Shown: positions 31,792-43,233, numbered from the stretch's first letter. The stretch is DNA of 64,000 bases from Sambucus nigra (GCA_949130495.1 OX422216.1:104291967-104355966); one strand, 5' to 3'. Notes: generated by a model not told the origin, from the letters alone. Translations and numbers: made by a program.

Positions 31792-34700
31792 CCAAGATTG
31801 CTTCTTGGAACATTAGGGGTATGAACTCCCCTCACAAGCAGCAGGAAGTTAAAAAGTTTATTCATGACAATAATCTTAGCCTTGTTTGTATCCTTGAATC
31901 AAAAGTTAGAAGTAACCATATTGCTAAGGTAGCTGCTTGCAGCTTTTGGAACTGGAACTATAGTCACAACTGCCCGGATAATGGGGGTGTGGCTAGAGTA
32001 ATAATAGCCTGGGACCCCAACATGTTTGATGTGGAGCTTCTCTCCTCCTATCACCAGGCTATGTTTTGCAAGATCAAGTTTCGGGGTCAAACAAAATCTT
32101 CTTTGCTACCTTTGTTTATGGTCTCAATCTTACTGCTGATAGAGCTCCTCTTTGGAATTTTCTTAGACAAAATCACAGTTACTCAGATAATAAACAATGG
32201 ATTATTATGGGAGATTTCAACACTGTGAGGAATAATGATGATAAACATGGCAGGTTGGGGATTGATGTTAGGGCTGCTGCTGATTTTAATAATTGCCTCA
32301 ATGACATTATGATGGATGATATGCTATCTAATGGGGTGTGGTTCTCTTGGAGTAATAAGAGTGTGGGTGTGGAGAACACCCAAACTAGAATTGATAGAGT
32401 GATGCACAACTCCCAATGGGGTGTTACCTACCCTGATTCTAATGCTAATTACTTGTGCCCTGGGGTTCTGACCATTTCCCCATTATCATTACTTTGCTCA
32501 ACCAGATCAACAAACCTAAGCCTTTTAAGTTCTTTAACTACTGGATGAAGCACTATGAATTTAAACCCACTCTTGAGACTTCTTGGAATGAGGACTGCCT
32601 TTTGTTTCCTATGGCCAATCTCTCCCACAAGCTTAGAAGACTTAAGCCTCACCTAAGAGCCCTTAACCACAAGTTTTACTCTAACATTTCGGAGAGAGTT
32701 AGGATTACCAAAGGCAAATTGGACCTCATCCAAACTGGCCTGGACAATGATGGTTCTAATGCGTTGCTTAGACATGAGGAACATGAGTGTGCTGTGTTGT
32801 ACAGCTCTCGCCGTAATGCTGAAGAGGCCTACTACAGGCAAAAAGCCAGAATCAACTGGCTGCAGCTTGGAGACATGAATACAAATTTTTTCCATAACAA
32901 AGTCAAGGCCAACACTTCTAGAAGAAAGGTTTTATGTATTCAAAATGCTAGAGGTGATGTTATTGAAGGTGTTGAGGCAGTAAATGAAGAGGCCACTATG
33001 TTCTTTACCAATCTTCTTGGAAGGGAGGGGAGGAGAGCTAGAACCCCTCCTATTACTATTCATGAGATTAAAAATGCCATGTATTCCATTGCTTCCAACA
33101 AAGCCCCTGGGCCTGATGGTTATAGTGTTGGGTTCTTTAAGAAGAATTGGGACGTTGTGGGAGATGATGTGGTGGCTGCTGTGCACCAGTTCTTTAACCA
33201 TAGCTACATGCCCAGACAATGGAACAGTACCTCTCTGGCCTTGATCCCCAAAATTTCCAACCCAAATACAAACTGGCATGGACAATGATGGTTCTAATGC
33301 GTTGCTTAGACATGAGGAACATGAGTGTGCTGTGTTGTACAACTCTCTCCGTAATGCTGAAGAGGCCTACTATAGGCAAAAACAATGGCTGATTTTATAC
33401 CTATAACCTGCTGCAATACAATCTATAAATCCATTTCCAAGATCCTCACCCTTAGACTTAAACCTCTAATGCCTCTCCTCATTAACAATAGTCAAGCGGC
33501 CTTTGTCCATGGGAGATCCATTACTGATAATATTCTTTTGCTGCAGGAGCTTATGAGAAACTACCATAGAGACTCTAGCCCCCCTAAGTGCACTGTTAAT
33601 ATTGATATCATGAAGGCTTCTGACACCGTGGAGTGGGATTTCCTTCTGGATATTCTGGCCCAAATCAACATTCCTACCATATTTATCTCTTGGATTAAAG
33701 CGAGTGTCTCTTCTGTTTGGTACTCAATCAGTTTGAATGGGTCCCTGAATGGGTTCTTAGAAGGTAAAAGGGGATTGAGGCAAGGGGATCCCCTCTCTCC
33801 CTTTCTTTTCCTTATTCTTATGGAGGCCCTGTCTTGTACTATTGATAAGCACACTAGTAGGGATGCCTTTACTTTCCACCCCAAATGCAAAGAAACCAAC
33901 ACTAATCACCTTTGTTTTGCTGATGATCTGGTGGTGTTTTGTAGTGGTGATCTCACTTCTGTTGAGTGTATCAAGGAGGCTCTTGAGGAATTTGCTGATT
34001 TCAGTGGTCTTTATCCCAATCTCTCCAAGAGTAATTTCTACTGCTTTGGAGTCAATGCTGATACTATCAATGTTATATCCTCTACCCTTGGAATCACCCA
34101 TAAAAAACCTCCTTTTAAGTACTTAGGAGTCCCCCTCATTTCTACCAAGCTCAAGCACCAGGATTGCACTGATCTTATTGACAAAATTACCAACAAGGTC
34201 AAGAGTTGGACTTCTAGATTCCTTAGCTATGCTGGCAGACTGCAACTTGCTATCTCTGTCCTGTTCAGTACCCAAATCTATTGGGCATCCATCTTCATTT
34301 TTCCTAAGAGTGTGGTGAAGGCTATTCAACAATGCATTAGAGATTTCATTTGGACTGGGCCTGAGCTCAAACACAGTGGTGCTAAAGTGGCATGGGAAGA
34401 GGTGTGTAAGCCTGAAAAGGATGGGGGCTTGGGCATTAAAAGTCTGACTCATTGGAACAAAGCTGCTATTATGAAAAACCTATGGAATCTATTCAATAAA
34501 AAGGATAGTCTGTGGGTCAAATGGTGCCATATTTACAAGATTAAAGGGAGAAGTATTTGGGCCATCAGCATCCCTCAAGACTCTTCATGGAGTTGGAGGA
34601 AAATTCTTAATGCTAGAGAGGATTGTAGACCATTGATTAATGCCACTATTGGTAATGGGAGGAACACCTTCATGTGGCATGACAATTGGAACCAATTGGG

Positions 34701-35437
34701 CCCTCTTCAACCTTTATATGGGGATAGAACCATTTATGATGCAGCAAGCAACTCTAAAGCTAGGGTCTCTGATTACATTGATGAGCTCAATTGGAAATGG
34801 CAAGCAACCATCACGTGGGAGCTGAATGAAATCAAGAACTCTCCCCTTCCTACTATATACCCCCTTCTGATTGATAGTGTTAATTGGATTCCTCATAACT
34901 TAAGGAATTTCACTATTGCATATGCTTATGATGCCATCTACCCTAGGGGGATTGGTACTCATTGGTATGGTCTGGTCTGGAACAAGGTCAGCATACATAA
35001 ATGTTCTTTCATCTTGTGGCTTATTCTCATAAATGCCTTAGTGACCCTTGACAAACTCTTTGATTGGGGTATTTCTGACAATAAAATGTGCACTCTCTGT
35101 GATTTGGGGACTGAGTCTATCAAGCACATCATGAATGAATGCCCTTTTTCCAAACTTGTGTGGGAGGAGGTACTATTCCGGAATCAATCTTATAGAACAT
35201 TGGATAGTTGGGATGCTGAGATCGGTAGGGGAAGAACCCTAATTGCAAGATTAAGACCACTTCCTTCTCTGCTACCACTTATTGCCTTTGGCAAGAGAGG
35301 AACAGCAGAATTCATAACAGGGGCTCTTCCACTGTTAACAAGGTGATTAGGAATATTGAGGAGATGGTGCAAGGAAAGACGAGTACATGGAAAAAAGACA
35401 GAAGATCCTACACCAACTCGATGACTTGTAATTTATA
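31788..35437 (+). pseudogene. LINE F ORF2: endonuclease/reverse transcriptase, interrupted
   Basis: MTKIASWNIRGMNSPH opens the endonuclease; LESKV, GDFNTVR (32210), RIDRVMHN follow; frame changes near 32090, 32200 and 32465 split it. RT: SNKAPGPDG (33100), LALIPKI (33240), then a 114-bp copy of upstream sequence (33269-33382), then ADFIPITCCN (33388). From 33385 a 653-codon frame holds [27 protein letters not shown], the intact active site FADD (33916-33927), thumb and zf-RVT (KCSFILWL, CTLCDLG, IKHIMNECPF). A last frame change near 35235 separates the C-terminus, which ends near 35437 by comparison with LINE A. Inactive, but the RT catalytic part is the best in the window. Confidence 0.9.
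33269..33382 (+). repeat. Local 114-bp duplication inside LINE F ORF2
   Basis: Nearly identical to 32731-32844 of the same ORF (starts caaactggc, ends ataggcaaaaa versus acaggcaaaaa). Inserted between the LALIPKI block and the DFRPIS block, where LINE A has none. It disrupts the RT frame. Confidence 0.85.
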
Positions 35438-35480
35438 GGGTTTACCCAACTCCCTTTTGGATGATTAGTTGTTTTGTTTG

Positions 35481-35506
35481 GTCTCTAGATGCATGTATCT
35501 AGAGAC
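35481..35506 (+). promoter_or_regulatory. LINE F 3' UTR hairpin, perfect 10-bp stem
   Basis: GTCTCTAGAT, loop GCATGT, ATCTAGAGAC. About 60 nt before the A-tail. LINE A has the decayed version; LINE E has CCTAGAA/TTCTAGG at the same place. Confidence 0.65.
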
Positions 35507-35588
35507 TCCGTAGCCTCGGGGCTGATGTATATGGTTTCCTTTTGGTTCTAATTCAATTTTAATTACCAAAAAAAAATACAATCTTAAT

Positions 35589-35838
35589 TATTGAATAACA
35601 AAAATGAGTTACCAAACCTGGTCCCCCTTACCCGTCGTTAAGCATGACTTTAAAGAGGGCGAATAAAACGTGGTACCAAACCTGGTCCCCATTGATGTTA
35701 GTATTATAAAATGAATTCCTTTTCCAAATGGTTGCTTAAAGGCCCCAGCCATACCTTTCAACGTTTCCTCTTTGTAAGAAGGTAAATATTCGGGTACCGC
35801 TCTCCCAAAGCCATCAACTCAACGCCCACTTTTTTTTA
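35589..35838. other. Non-coding spacer with a repeated 19-bp motif
   Basis: ttaccaaacctggtcccc occurs at about 35609 and, as gtaccaaacctggtcccc, at about 35672. No coding seen. The later part (from about 35780) may be non-coding flank of the ARM-repeat fragment. Confidence 0.45.
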
Positions 35839-36058
35839 CCAGGAGGTACTATTTCCGACACCCTCCACCTCATGCAATCCGACGGTTCATATTCGAGAAT
35901 GGAAGCCGCCAGAGACATCCGACGGCTGACAAAAACCTCAAAAGGGTGTCGGCGTAATTTGTCAGCCGCCATCAGACCACTCGTCTCCATGCTCACCTCC
36001 GACAACCAATCCAAGGGGTCTGCCTCTCGCTCTTCTTAACCTCGCCGTTAAAGACGAA
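35839..36058 (+). pseudogene. Fragment of an ARM-repeat (U-box-like) host gene
   Basis: Plus frame from about 35839: SDTLHLMQSD, then MEAARDIRRLTKTS, CRRNLSAAIRPLVSML (to about 36000). A frameshift near 36020 leads to LALLNLAVKDET. This is the alternation of ARM repeats in plant ARM-repeat/U-box-like proteins (I recall very similar text in Arabidopsis At3g03440-type proteins; not searched). Such proteins are usually over 350 residues; about 70 remain. After 36058 the homology stops at a purine-rich, repetitive stretch. It is the only host-gene sequence I recognise here. It may be a captured exon or the relic of a gene destroyed by insertions. Confidence 0.65.
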
Positions 36059-36231
36059 ACGTTTGCCATAAAAGTTAAAGTTGAAGTTGAAATTTCTTAT
36101 AAAAGTTGAAGTTTGACGTCTAAGTTTCGCCATCATAATTGCTCTGTGTGTTTTGTGTGTGCAAGAGTTTACAGATACACATGGGATTAAGGTTTTGGTA
36201 CTCAAAAAGTTAAAACTTGAACGTAAAGTTA

Positions 36232-36499
36232 GTTTGGTTCGAAGTAAAATATATTTTAACACGGTGAAAAGTAATACAGTGAAATATATTTTGACTTATT
36301 TAGAGTAATTTTTTTATCTATATTTTTGTTTAAAGTTTTACAAGTATAGGATATGCATAACATTGTGAATAAATGCATACCCTATACTTGTAAAACCTTA
36401 AACAAAATTATAGAAAAAAACTTACTCTAAATAGATAAAAACGTATTTCACCGTATTACTTTTCACCATATTGAAACATATTTTATTCCGAACCAAACG
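36232..36499. mobile_element. Foldback MITE-like inverted repeat, 268 bp
   Basis: Left arm begins gtttggttcgaagtaaaat; the right arm ends attttattccgaaccaaac. The arms pair almost throughout (for example gtttaaagttttacaagtatagg against cctatacttgtaaaaccttaaac) and leave a loop of about a dozen bases near 36358. No coding. No clear target duplication, so the superfamily is open. Confidence 0.75.
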
Positions 36500-36904
36500 G
36501 ACCCAAAATGTATTTATAGACTTCGGACGTTAAAAACAAGCAATTCCTTAATTTCATGATTCACGAATAAGTTTGAGTGTTTACATAATGGGTCCTGATA
36601 TTTATATTAAATACATAAGTACTCAATATTTATACAAAACACCAAATACACACAAATTAACCTTGTCCTATATAAAAATTCAAAAAATTTTAAACTTCAT
36701 TTCTTCTATTTTCTCTCTTTCTCTAACTTTTCTCTCAAACCTTCCAACCTTCCAACTTACTTTCATTTTCTCTCAAACCCTACGACTTACCCTCAGGCTT
36801 CATTTCTGATATGTTACCCCCATAAAAACTTGTTTCCATTACTGTCATGCTCTTATTTTGTGTATTAAACACTATCACGCAAACTACATATAAAAAACTC
36901 ATTA
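36500..36904. other. AT-rich spacer, no gene
   Basis: CT-rich stretch at about 36700-36800 (tctctctttctctaactttt). No feature supported. Confidence 0.4.
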
Positions 36905-37114
36905 TTTTTTTTTTGTACGGAGGGTAATCTCCGGGCCAGCTTACGCGTACCTCGAGACTAATCCCTTCGCCCCGAACAAGGCTTTCTAAACAGGCGGTGT
37001 GGAATCACACAATTAAGTGCACACATAAATAGCCCGCGGTCCGTGGCCCTTGCGGTGACTCGAACTGGCGATCTCTGGGAGCAAACCCAAGGTCTAACCA
37101 GCAGAAACTAACTC
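36905..37114 (-). mobile_element. tRNA-derived SINE with Angio-domain
   Basis: Minus strand. The 5' part has RNA polymerase III promoter boxes: TGGTTAGACCTTGGG (box A-like, about 37105-37090) and AGTTCGAGTCACC (box B, about 37065-37050). The 3' part reads GGGATTAGTCTCGAGGTACGCGTAAGCTGGCCCGG in pieces that match the Angio-domain known from many plant SINE families. It ends in A10 (T-run at 36905-36914). Flanking duplication tataaaaaMctcatta, 16 nt with one mismatch, at 36889-36904 and 37115-37130. SINEs depend on a LINE reverse transcriptase; the LINEs here are possible partners, untested. Confidence 0.85.
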
Positions 37115-37130
37115 TATAAAAACCTCATTA

Positions 37131-37865
37131 TAAACTCATGTAACCATACAAAACATAACCCTAATTAATCTTACTGGAGATATATTGCATTTGTGCGATT
37201 AAAAACTATGGTTTAACCCATTTGAACAACCTAGGGTTTACCTTTTGGAAAAAAAATATATAACTGTTCTCTGCACCTATGGCCGCCCATCATCGAAGGT
37301 GCTAAGCGTATTCGGTCACATCCCACCGCGATTCACCAATACATAGCTATAGATCATACCGTGTTTTGGTATTCACGGCCATAAACCACCATGGTTTGGT
37401 TTTCACGGTCTCTTCTTACCGTGGTGTTTTGTTTCCCAGCCAATAAACATCGTATGTAGCAATGTATTTCGTATTTCATATATACACATATTTTTAGCAA
37501 TGTTTTCATTTATAGGCCCTTACATATTTATAGTTATTTTTATTGTATGCATGTATACTTGATTGTGCAAGTTTCAACATGATGAACATATTTATGTATG
37601 CATGTATTTCTAAATTTTTTTGTCATTTTAGGCCCTTGCATATTATTGGACACCCATCCATTTTATATTTTCTTCATATTAAAAATATTTGTAGTTATTT
37701 GTAATGTATGCATGTTTACTTGATTGTGCAAGTTTCAACATGATGAACGTATTTATTTATGCATGTATATATGAAATTTTTTGTCATTTTAAGGCCCATA
37801 CATATTATTTTTTCTTCGTTGGTATGAACTTATTAATTTGATGTTCATTTACTAATATAAGTTTG
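37131..37865. other. Non-coding with ACCGTG motifs
   Basis: At 37310-37440 there are several ACCGTG/CACGGT pieces (caccgcg, accgtgttttggtattcacggcc, accatggtttggttttcacggtc, accgtgg), like the subterminal repeats of the MULE at 58-63 kb. At 37500-37800 two diverged copies of 'catgatgaac(a/g)tatttat...gcatgtat' about 175 bp apart. No gene. Confidence 0.5.
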
Positions 37866-37890
37866 TTAATTTCTTATATAGGTCATATAA

Positions 37891-38513
37891 ATGGGAAGAA
37901 GCAAAAATCCTCCTACCGCATTCGAGCGAAAGAGGAGGTTGGAGGCAGCGAAGGAAGTACGACTAACCATATCTTTCTCTAGTAGTAGTGTTTGTGAGGC
38001 CACTACTTCGAGCAAAGAATATTCTCCTACGAGGTCGTTGGATAAAGTGGTTGACCAAGTAGTAGGGAGTTTGCTTACTGTTGGTAAGGGTGCTACATCG
38101 CAGTCAATTGAGCAAGTGGTTGAGGCGGTGGTATGTGATTTGCTTAGGGTTTGTGAAGGGGGTAAAATAAGAGCGGGAGATAAAAAGAAAGAGAAGGAAG
38201 ATGAAAAATCATGAGAGGGGGAAAGAGAGCAGGAGAGAGAGGAGGAAAGAGAGTAGGAAATAGATGAAGAAGGAAAGAAAGTAGGAGAGGAAGAAGAGGT
38301 AGAAGGAGAGAAAGAAGTAGAGGGGTGCACGGACGAGTCTTATTTATCGGAATATGAAATTCAACCGTCCAAATCTAAAGCGCCCGAGAAGAAAGCTCGT
38401 AAAAAAATAAGTCATTCGGATCCACAACCGCTTAAGGGGTACACGCCAAATAACCACGAGATGCTGAATTTTTTTCATAATCATATTAGTTATTCTATAT
38501 GAAACTGAGATGA
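37891..38513 (+). pseudogene. Charged, low-complexity ORF, broken (unknown)
   Basis: MGRSKNPPTAFERKRRLEAA, then a Val/Ser/Thr-rich segment and a long Glu/Lys/Arg-rich run. Stops at 38212-38214 (TGA) and about 38252 (TAG), yet the frame continues: EEEEVEGEKEVEG, then YLSEYEIQPSKSKAPEKKARKK and PLKGYTPNNHEMLNFF to about 38500. The last block faintly resembles the start of plant mobile-domain-type transposon proteins, which I do not claim. The ACCGTG-rich DNA just upstream suggests it may be cargo of a MULE related to the one at 58 kb. I do not recognise the gene. Confidence 0.35.
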
Positions 38514-38531
38514 GGATAGAGGCATAATAAA

Positions 38532-39506
38532 GTGGAGATAGGGGTGTTGCTAGGATTATTGTGGGGTGGGACCCCAATGTCCTGGCCATTGATCTGATTT
38601 CCTCTCATAAACAAAACCTCTTTTGCAAAGTGGAGTTACTGGAGCACCATTGCTCTTTCTTTACATCCTTTGTGTATGGTGAGAATTTACCTAGAGATAG
38701 AATCCAATTGTGGAATTGTTGAAGGAAGGATTTTGTGTCAACTACAGGTACTCCTTGGATTCTTATGGGTGATTTTAATTGTGTTAGGAATGAAGAGGAG
38801 AAAATAGGGATTCATGCGATTGATAGAGTGGTTGTTGATGAGTTTAACAACTGTTTGAATGAGCTAGGACTGGATGATTTGGTGTCAAGTGGTCTTTGGT
38901 TCACCTGGAATAAATGTCCAAACCAAAATTGATATGGTGTTGCACAATGGGGATTGGACTGATTTCTTCACTGAGGCCAATGTTGTTGTTTTGCCTCATG
39001 GTATCTCTAACCACTGTCCAATTCTGATCAGTCTGTCTCATGATGGCCCTATAAAACCAAAACCTTTCAAGTTTTTCAACTTCTGGATGGATCATGGTGA
39101 TTTTAATGAGGTGTTAACTGACTCATGGTGCTATTTTGATCAAGGAAATCCTATGGTTAGGCTTATTAAGAAGCTTAGTAGGCTGAAACAAATCTCAAAG
39201 GCATTGATAATAAGTTCTTTTCTAAATAAAGTGTTTAAAAGAGTTGTGGAGGCAAAGTTGAAGCTGGATGACGTTCAGAAGAGGCTGGATAGTGATGGGC
39301 GCAATGTTAATGTCCAGATGGAGGGGAAAGATGTTGTGTCTAACTATCTTCTTTTAAGAAATGCAGAAGAATCTTATTTCAAGCAGAAATCTAGAACAAA
39401 ATAGCTGCAGCCGCGAGATTTGAATAATGCCTTTTTCCACAAGAAATCAAATCAACAAATAAATAGAAGGAAAATTCTTAATATTGAAGAATCTTATTTC
39501 AAGTTG
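38532..39506 (+). pseudogene. LINE D, left part: ORF2 endonuclease fragment
   Basis: Starts abruptly with GVARIIVGWDPNV, then FVYGENLPRDRIQLW, a stop, GDFNCVRNEEE (38765), GLWFTW, a frameshift near 38930, and FKFFNFWMDH onwards to FHKKSNQQINRRKIL (about 39475). The 5' end of the LINE is absent. The last bases before the gypsy element repeat gaagaatcttatttcaag, also found at about 39366, a small local copy. The right part continues at 52118 after the gypsy insertion. Confidence 0.82.
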
Positions 39507-41019
39507 TGTAAATACCCCATGATTTTTAGGACTGAGAATTTAATTTATATGGGAGAAATAAAATTTATTTAAATTCTAAAATTTTAAATTTGGTAATTGA
39601 GGTCAAAATTTGAGGATGTTATAAAGTATTTCAGATGACGATTCTGAGTGCACGGTTGATTTCGGATGGGTCGAGATAGTCAAAATGACTGTCCTTGGAT
39701 TTTATTTCGATTTCGAAATATTTTAAGTTAGTTTGACTCGAATTGGAGTAAACGAGTCATTAAAATGTGTATTATCATTTAAAGTCGGGTATTTTGGAGA
39801 ATAAGGCTTATAAGGCCTACGTGAGATAACAATCTCATTTGAGAGATTGTAAAAGCACTAGAGAGAGAGAGAGAAGAGGAAAGGAAGAAGAGAGAGGAGA
39901 AAAGCTTGGGGATTCCGGCCAATCCATGACTTCGAGGAAGATTTAACCTCTACAATTTTGAGGCAAGAGATTAAACTTGCTAAATAATTTATGCGTGTCA
40001 TTTATTTCATGATTTGTAGATAAAAAATTATGGATTGGGGGTTAATATATCAAAACCTAGATTTTGGATATTAAACCTTGCATTTGATGTTTACACATGG
40101 GTTTAAGGGTGTATAACTTAATGGGATTAGATATAGGATGAGTTTTGATGTTGGAAACATGATTGGGTTAAAGATTAATGGTTGGAAGTTGTTAAAATTA
40201 GGTTTTGGAAATTTAGGTATTGGAGAAAAATGACCATTTCGTAGCCTGCTGAACAAGCCAAATCGATTCGGCCCCTTTCCGAATCGATTTAGAATGTTGC
40301 AGACTTACAGGTCTATGTGACCGAATCGATTCAAACCCAAACCGAATCGATTCGACCTAAGACAGACTTACAGGTCCTTTGGACCGAATCGATTCGCATA
40401 AGGGGCGAATCGATTCGCCTTTGGGACTGAATCGATTCGGACCAGGCTGAATCGATTATAAAACATGGCTGTTTTGCGAGGTTTTTCTAGAGTGAGTTTT
40501 ACTCCATTTCGATTGGGTTTATCGATTTGGAACATTCTTATATGATGAGAGAGATAAGTTTTGGAGATTTATGGGGGGTTTCTCACATGATGTGATCGTG
40601 GGGACGTATCAAGCTATTTTGGGAACCTATATACATATGTATTGGAGCTTGTTGCATCGATGTAGTGGGGAATCTCATTAGGTATGGGAGTCCTATTTGG
40701 AGATTAGAAGTGAGTTAATATTTGATGTAACGTTGAGGACTCTTCGAGGGAGTTGTGAAGGTATGGCATGGAATTATTATGCCAACTATTGTGTCGAATC
40801 CTTCTAGCGATAGGATTTTATTTAGATATGATTGGTGGACCAATGAGACAGAGAGGTCGTATATCCTTAGTGACAATGAACTTAAGGGTTTAATCTTAAA
40901 TGCGATATCATTAAGGGTTCACATAAATAAATGAACCGTAATCTAAATTGAGAATGAATTTGGTTTTGAGCGTGTGGTTTACCAACTACTAGTTATGAGC
41001 GTACTTATAGCCGGAATAG

Positions 41020-41063
<44 letters not shown>

Positions 41064-42678
41064 ATTAACGATAGGTATTCTAACGCGTGATGGGATCATA
41101 AAATGAATTAGAAATGAGCTTATGAATTATCGACTAGAATAAGTTGTGTATATACTTATAGCCGGGACAATTATCGCATATCGGTGGGCGTACGGATATA
41201 GATGGTGCGTGTTTGATGATCATTATATACGTTCAATTTTGAGATAGTATCCTTAAGGTTGATTAAATTGGGAGACTATTCTCATCCTAGGTGTAATGGA
41301 TGAGTAAATTTCAAGTGACGGATCGTATAATGAAATGAATTGGGAAAGTATGCGTTATAGCGTCGGTTAGTATAATGAGAGTTATATATACCTATAGCCG
41401 AATTCATTACGTTTATACATACGGATGGGAGATAGTGTATTTATATATATATGTGTGTGTGTGTGTGTGTATGTGTGTGTGTGTGTGTATACCTTGTGTG
41501 ATGGTTTGTATATATGATGTGATCGAATATATATCTAGCGTGAATGATATATATACTTATTGTGTGAGCATACCCCTCCAGTGTTATCATGGGAAGTTGC
41601 GCAATGTGGGTGAGGCCCCTGGATTGAGGAGCAGGGAGTGTATAGTCCCCAGGTCATAGTCGTCCATTATTTATTGCGTGATTTTATTCTGGGTGAAAAC
41701 TCTTGGGTATGATTCGTTCTTACTTTCAGGTTTGAAACTATGACTGCTTCCCACACGTTGTGTTTATTTTTATTACCAGGGCGGTGTGATAATAGTCCGG
41801 TGGCTAGTAACCCGGGATAAAGTGAGTAATTCATGGAAGATGATAGCATTGTGAAGTATATTTATATCCTATAAGTGATTGTGTTCTGGATATTTACTTG
41901 TACGCTAAGTGTGTTATGTGTACGTGCTTGTTAGGGTTGAATGACCGTGCTTTATAACTAGAATAAGGTTATATAGATCTTAAAGGTTCCGTGTGATGTC
42001 ATTTGGGCAATTAGAGATTGTTACTCAGAATAGGTAGCTGATGTTAATTGTGTTGCATACCAAGGGCATAATGGATCTCGACGATCAACATTGTCAAGGA
42101 GTAGTGTATCAGGGGGGTTCCTTGTTTGGATTTTTCATTGCGAGACATCCCAAGCACGAAACGTAGCACAATGTTGGGAGTGGAAAGAAGTTTAGTCCTT
42201 GGCACTTGGGTTTATTCATTATGGTGACACATTTCTTTACAAGTATATAAAGATGACAGGCAAATACTTGGGTACTAATAACTTGTTAAAGTTAATAAGT
42301 AGAAATTGATGAATGCGAGTAAGATATATGTATGTAAATATATACATATTGATGTATAAGTTCGAGCGTAAACTTAGGGTACGATAAAATGAGAAGATTT
42401 TGGGTTATACTTGAGTTAGTGGGTTACGCGGGGTTAGTCTATGTGTAGATTAAGGTTGAGTTATCCCTAGAAGATGTTGGGAGCTTGATTGAGGTTCATG
42501 TCCATACGCTTAGGTGCGTGCTATAGTCGAGAGGTAAGTTTGAGTTCCAAGGGAGTGCGACTCCACTTTAATCATGAAATTGTGCATTTATAATTATTAT
42601 GCATTTTAATGCACTTGCTATAAATGTTTTCACACCTCGGGCTCTGACCCGTTTATATCTCTCTCTTGCTCTCTCTTG

Positions 42679-42717
<39 letters not shown>

Positions 42718-43219
42718 CGTCCCACCGCAAGGACGCCAATGATGCTTTTCTATCCTGTGTCTTTGGAGCCGTAGCAGATGCGAACTTTTGCGGGATTTTG
42801 TTATAGCCGCTTCCTAATATTTGTATATCTAGATAGGATTAATTTTTGTATATCGGGTTTAGACCCAATGTTTACATTGTAGCACTTTTATATTTTCTTT
42901 CTCCGGTTTGTTGTATTGTCTGTGACCTGTCAACATATTCGGGTATATTTTTTTGTGTACTAGATTGGTTTTAATTTAGTACTTTCTTTTATCGTGATAC
43001 GTGTGTACACTTTATCATGTTCAGTAGTTATTTTATTGTTGGCATGATGTTCATTGTATGTTTTTAAAAAAAAATTGGCATCCGCTTATTATGGTAGTGG
43101 GTAGTTAGCTATGTTTATTTTAGTATCAAAAGTAGATGTTGAGAATAATTCACTTGAGATTACTGATTTAATTTAGTATAGGGCTGGCCACCCGTTATTA
43201 TTTTAAGCGGGGTGTCACA
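39507..43219 (+). repeat. 5' LTR of the gypsy element
   Basis: 3713 bp. Contains an AATCGATT palindrome cluster (40261-40457), a (TA)n run (41024-41060), a (TG)n run (41452-41488), and a TA run at 42680-42715. Against the 3' LTR I count about twenty differences in the first 220 bp, so the insertion is not recent. No gene; open frames here are simple-sequence translations. Confidence 0.9.
40261..40457. repeat. Cluster of AATCGATT palindromes in LTR
   Basis: Eight AATCGATT cores in about 200 bp, several extended to CGAATCGATTCG, spaced about 20-40 bp, with two copies of gacttacaggtc between. The 3' LTR has the matching cluster at 46234-46410 with one unit deleted and one mutated. May bind a dimeric factor in U3; inference. 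Confidence 0.75.
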
Positions 43220-43221
43220 GG

Positions 43222-43233
43222 TGGTATCAGAGC
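43222..43233 (+). promoter_or_regulatory. Primer-binding site (initiator Met tRNA)
   Basis: TGGTATCAGAGC two bases after the LTR end, then at-caggttt, matching the complement of the 3' end of plant initiator Met tRNA. Start of minus-strand DNA synthesis. Confidence 0.85.

Larger units (their letters stand above)
30114..35573 (+). mobile_element. LINE F, full-length plant L1-type element
   Basis: 5.46 kb with 5' UTR, ORF1, ORF2, 3' UTR, A-tail. Target duplication aaatacaRtcttaat (15 nt, one mismatch) at 30099-30113 and 35574-35588. Close to LINE A in both ORFs and in the 3' UTR. ORF1 is intact; ORF2 has frameshifts and an internal 114-bp duplication. Confidence 0.93.

Noticed and set aside
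35814..36262. Minus-strand ORFs at 36 kb
   Set aside because: Shadows of the plus-strand ARM-repeat fragment and simple sequence.
36905..37114. tRNA gene
   Set aside because: Pol III boxes are present, but there is no cloverleaf and the unit has an Angio-domain, A-tail and target duplication, so it is a SINE.
41375..41659. Plus-strand ORF of 94 codons in the 5' LTR
   Set aside because: Mostly (TG)n translation and not conserved in the 3' LTR.
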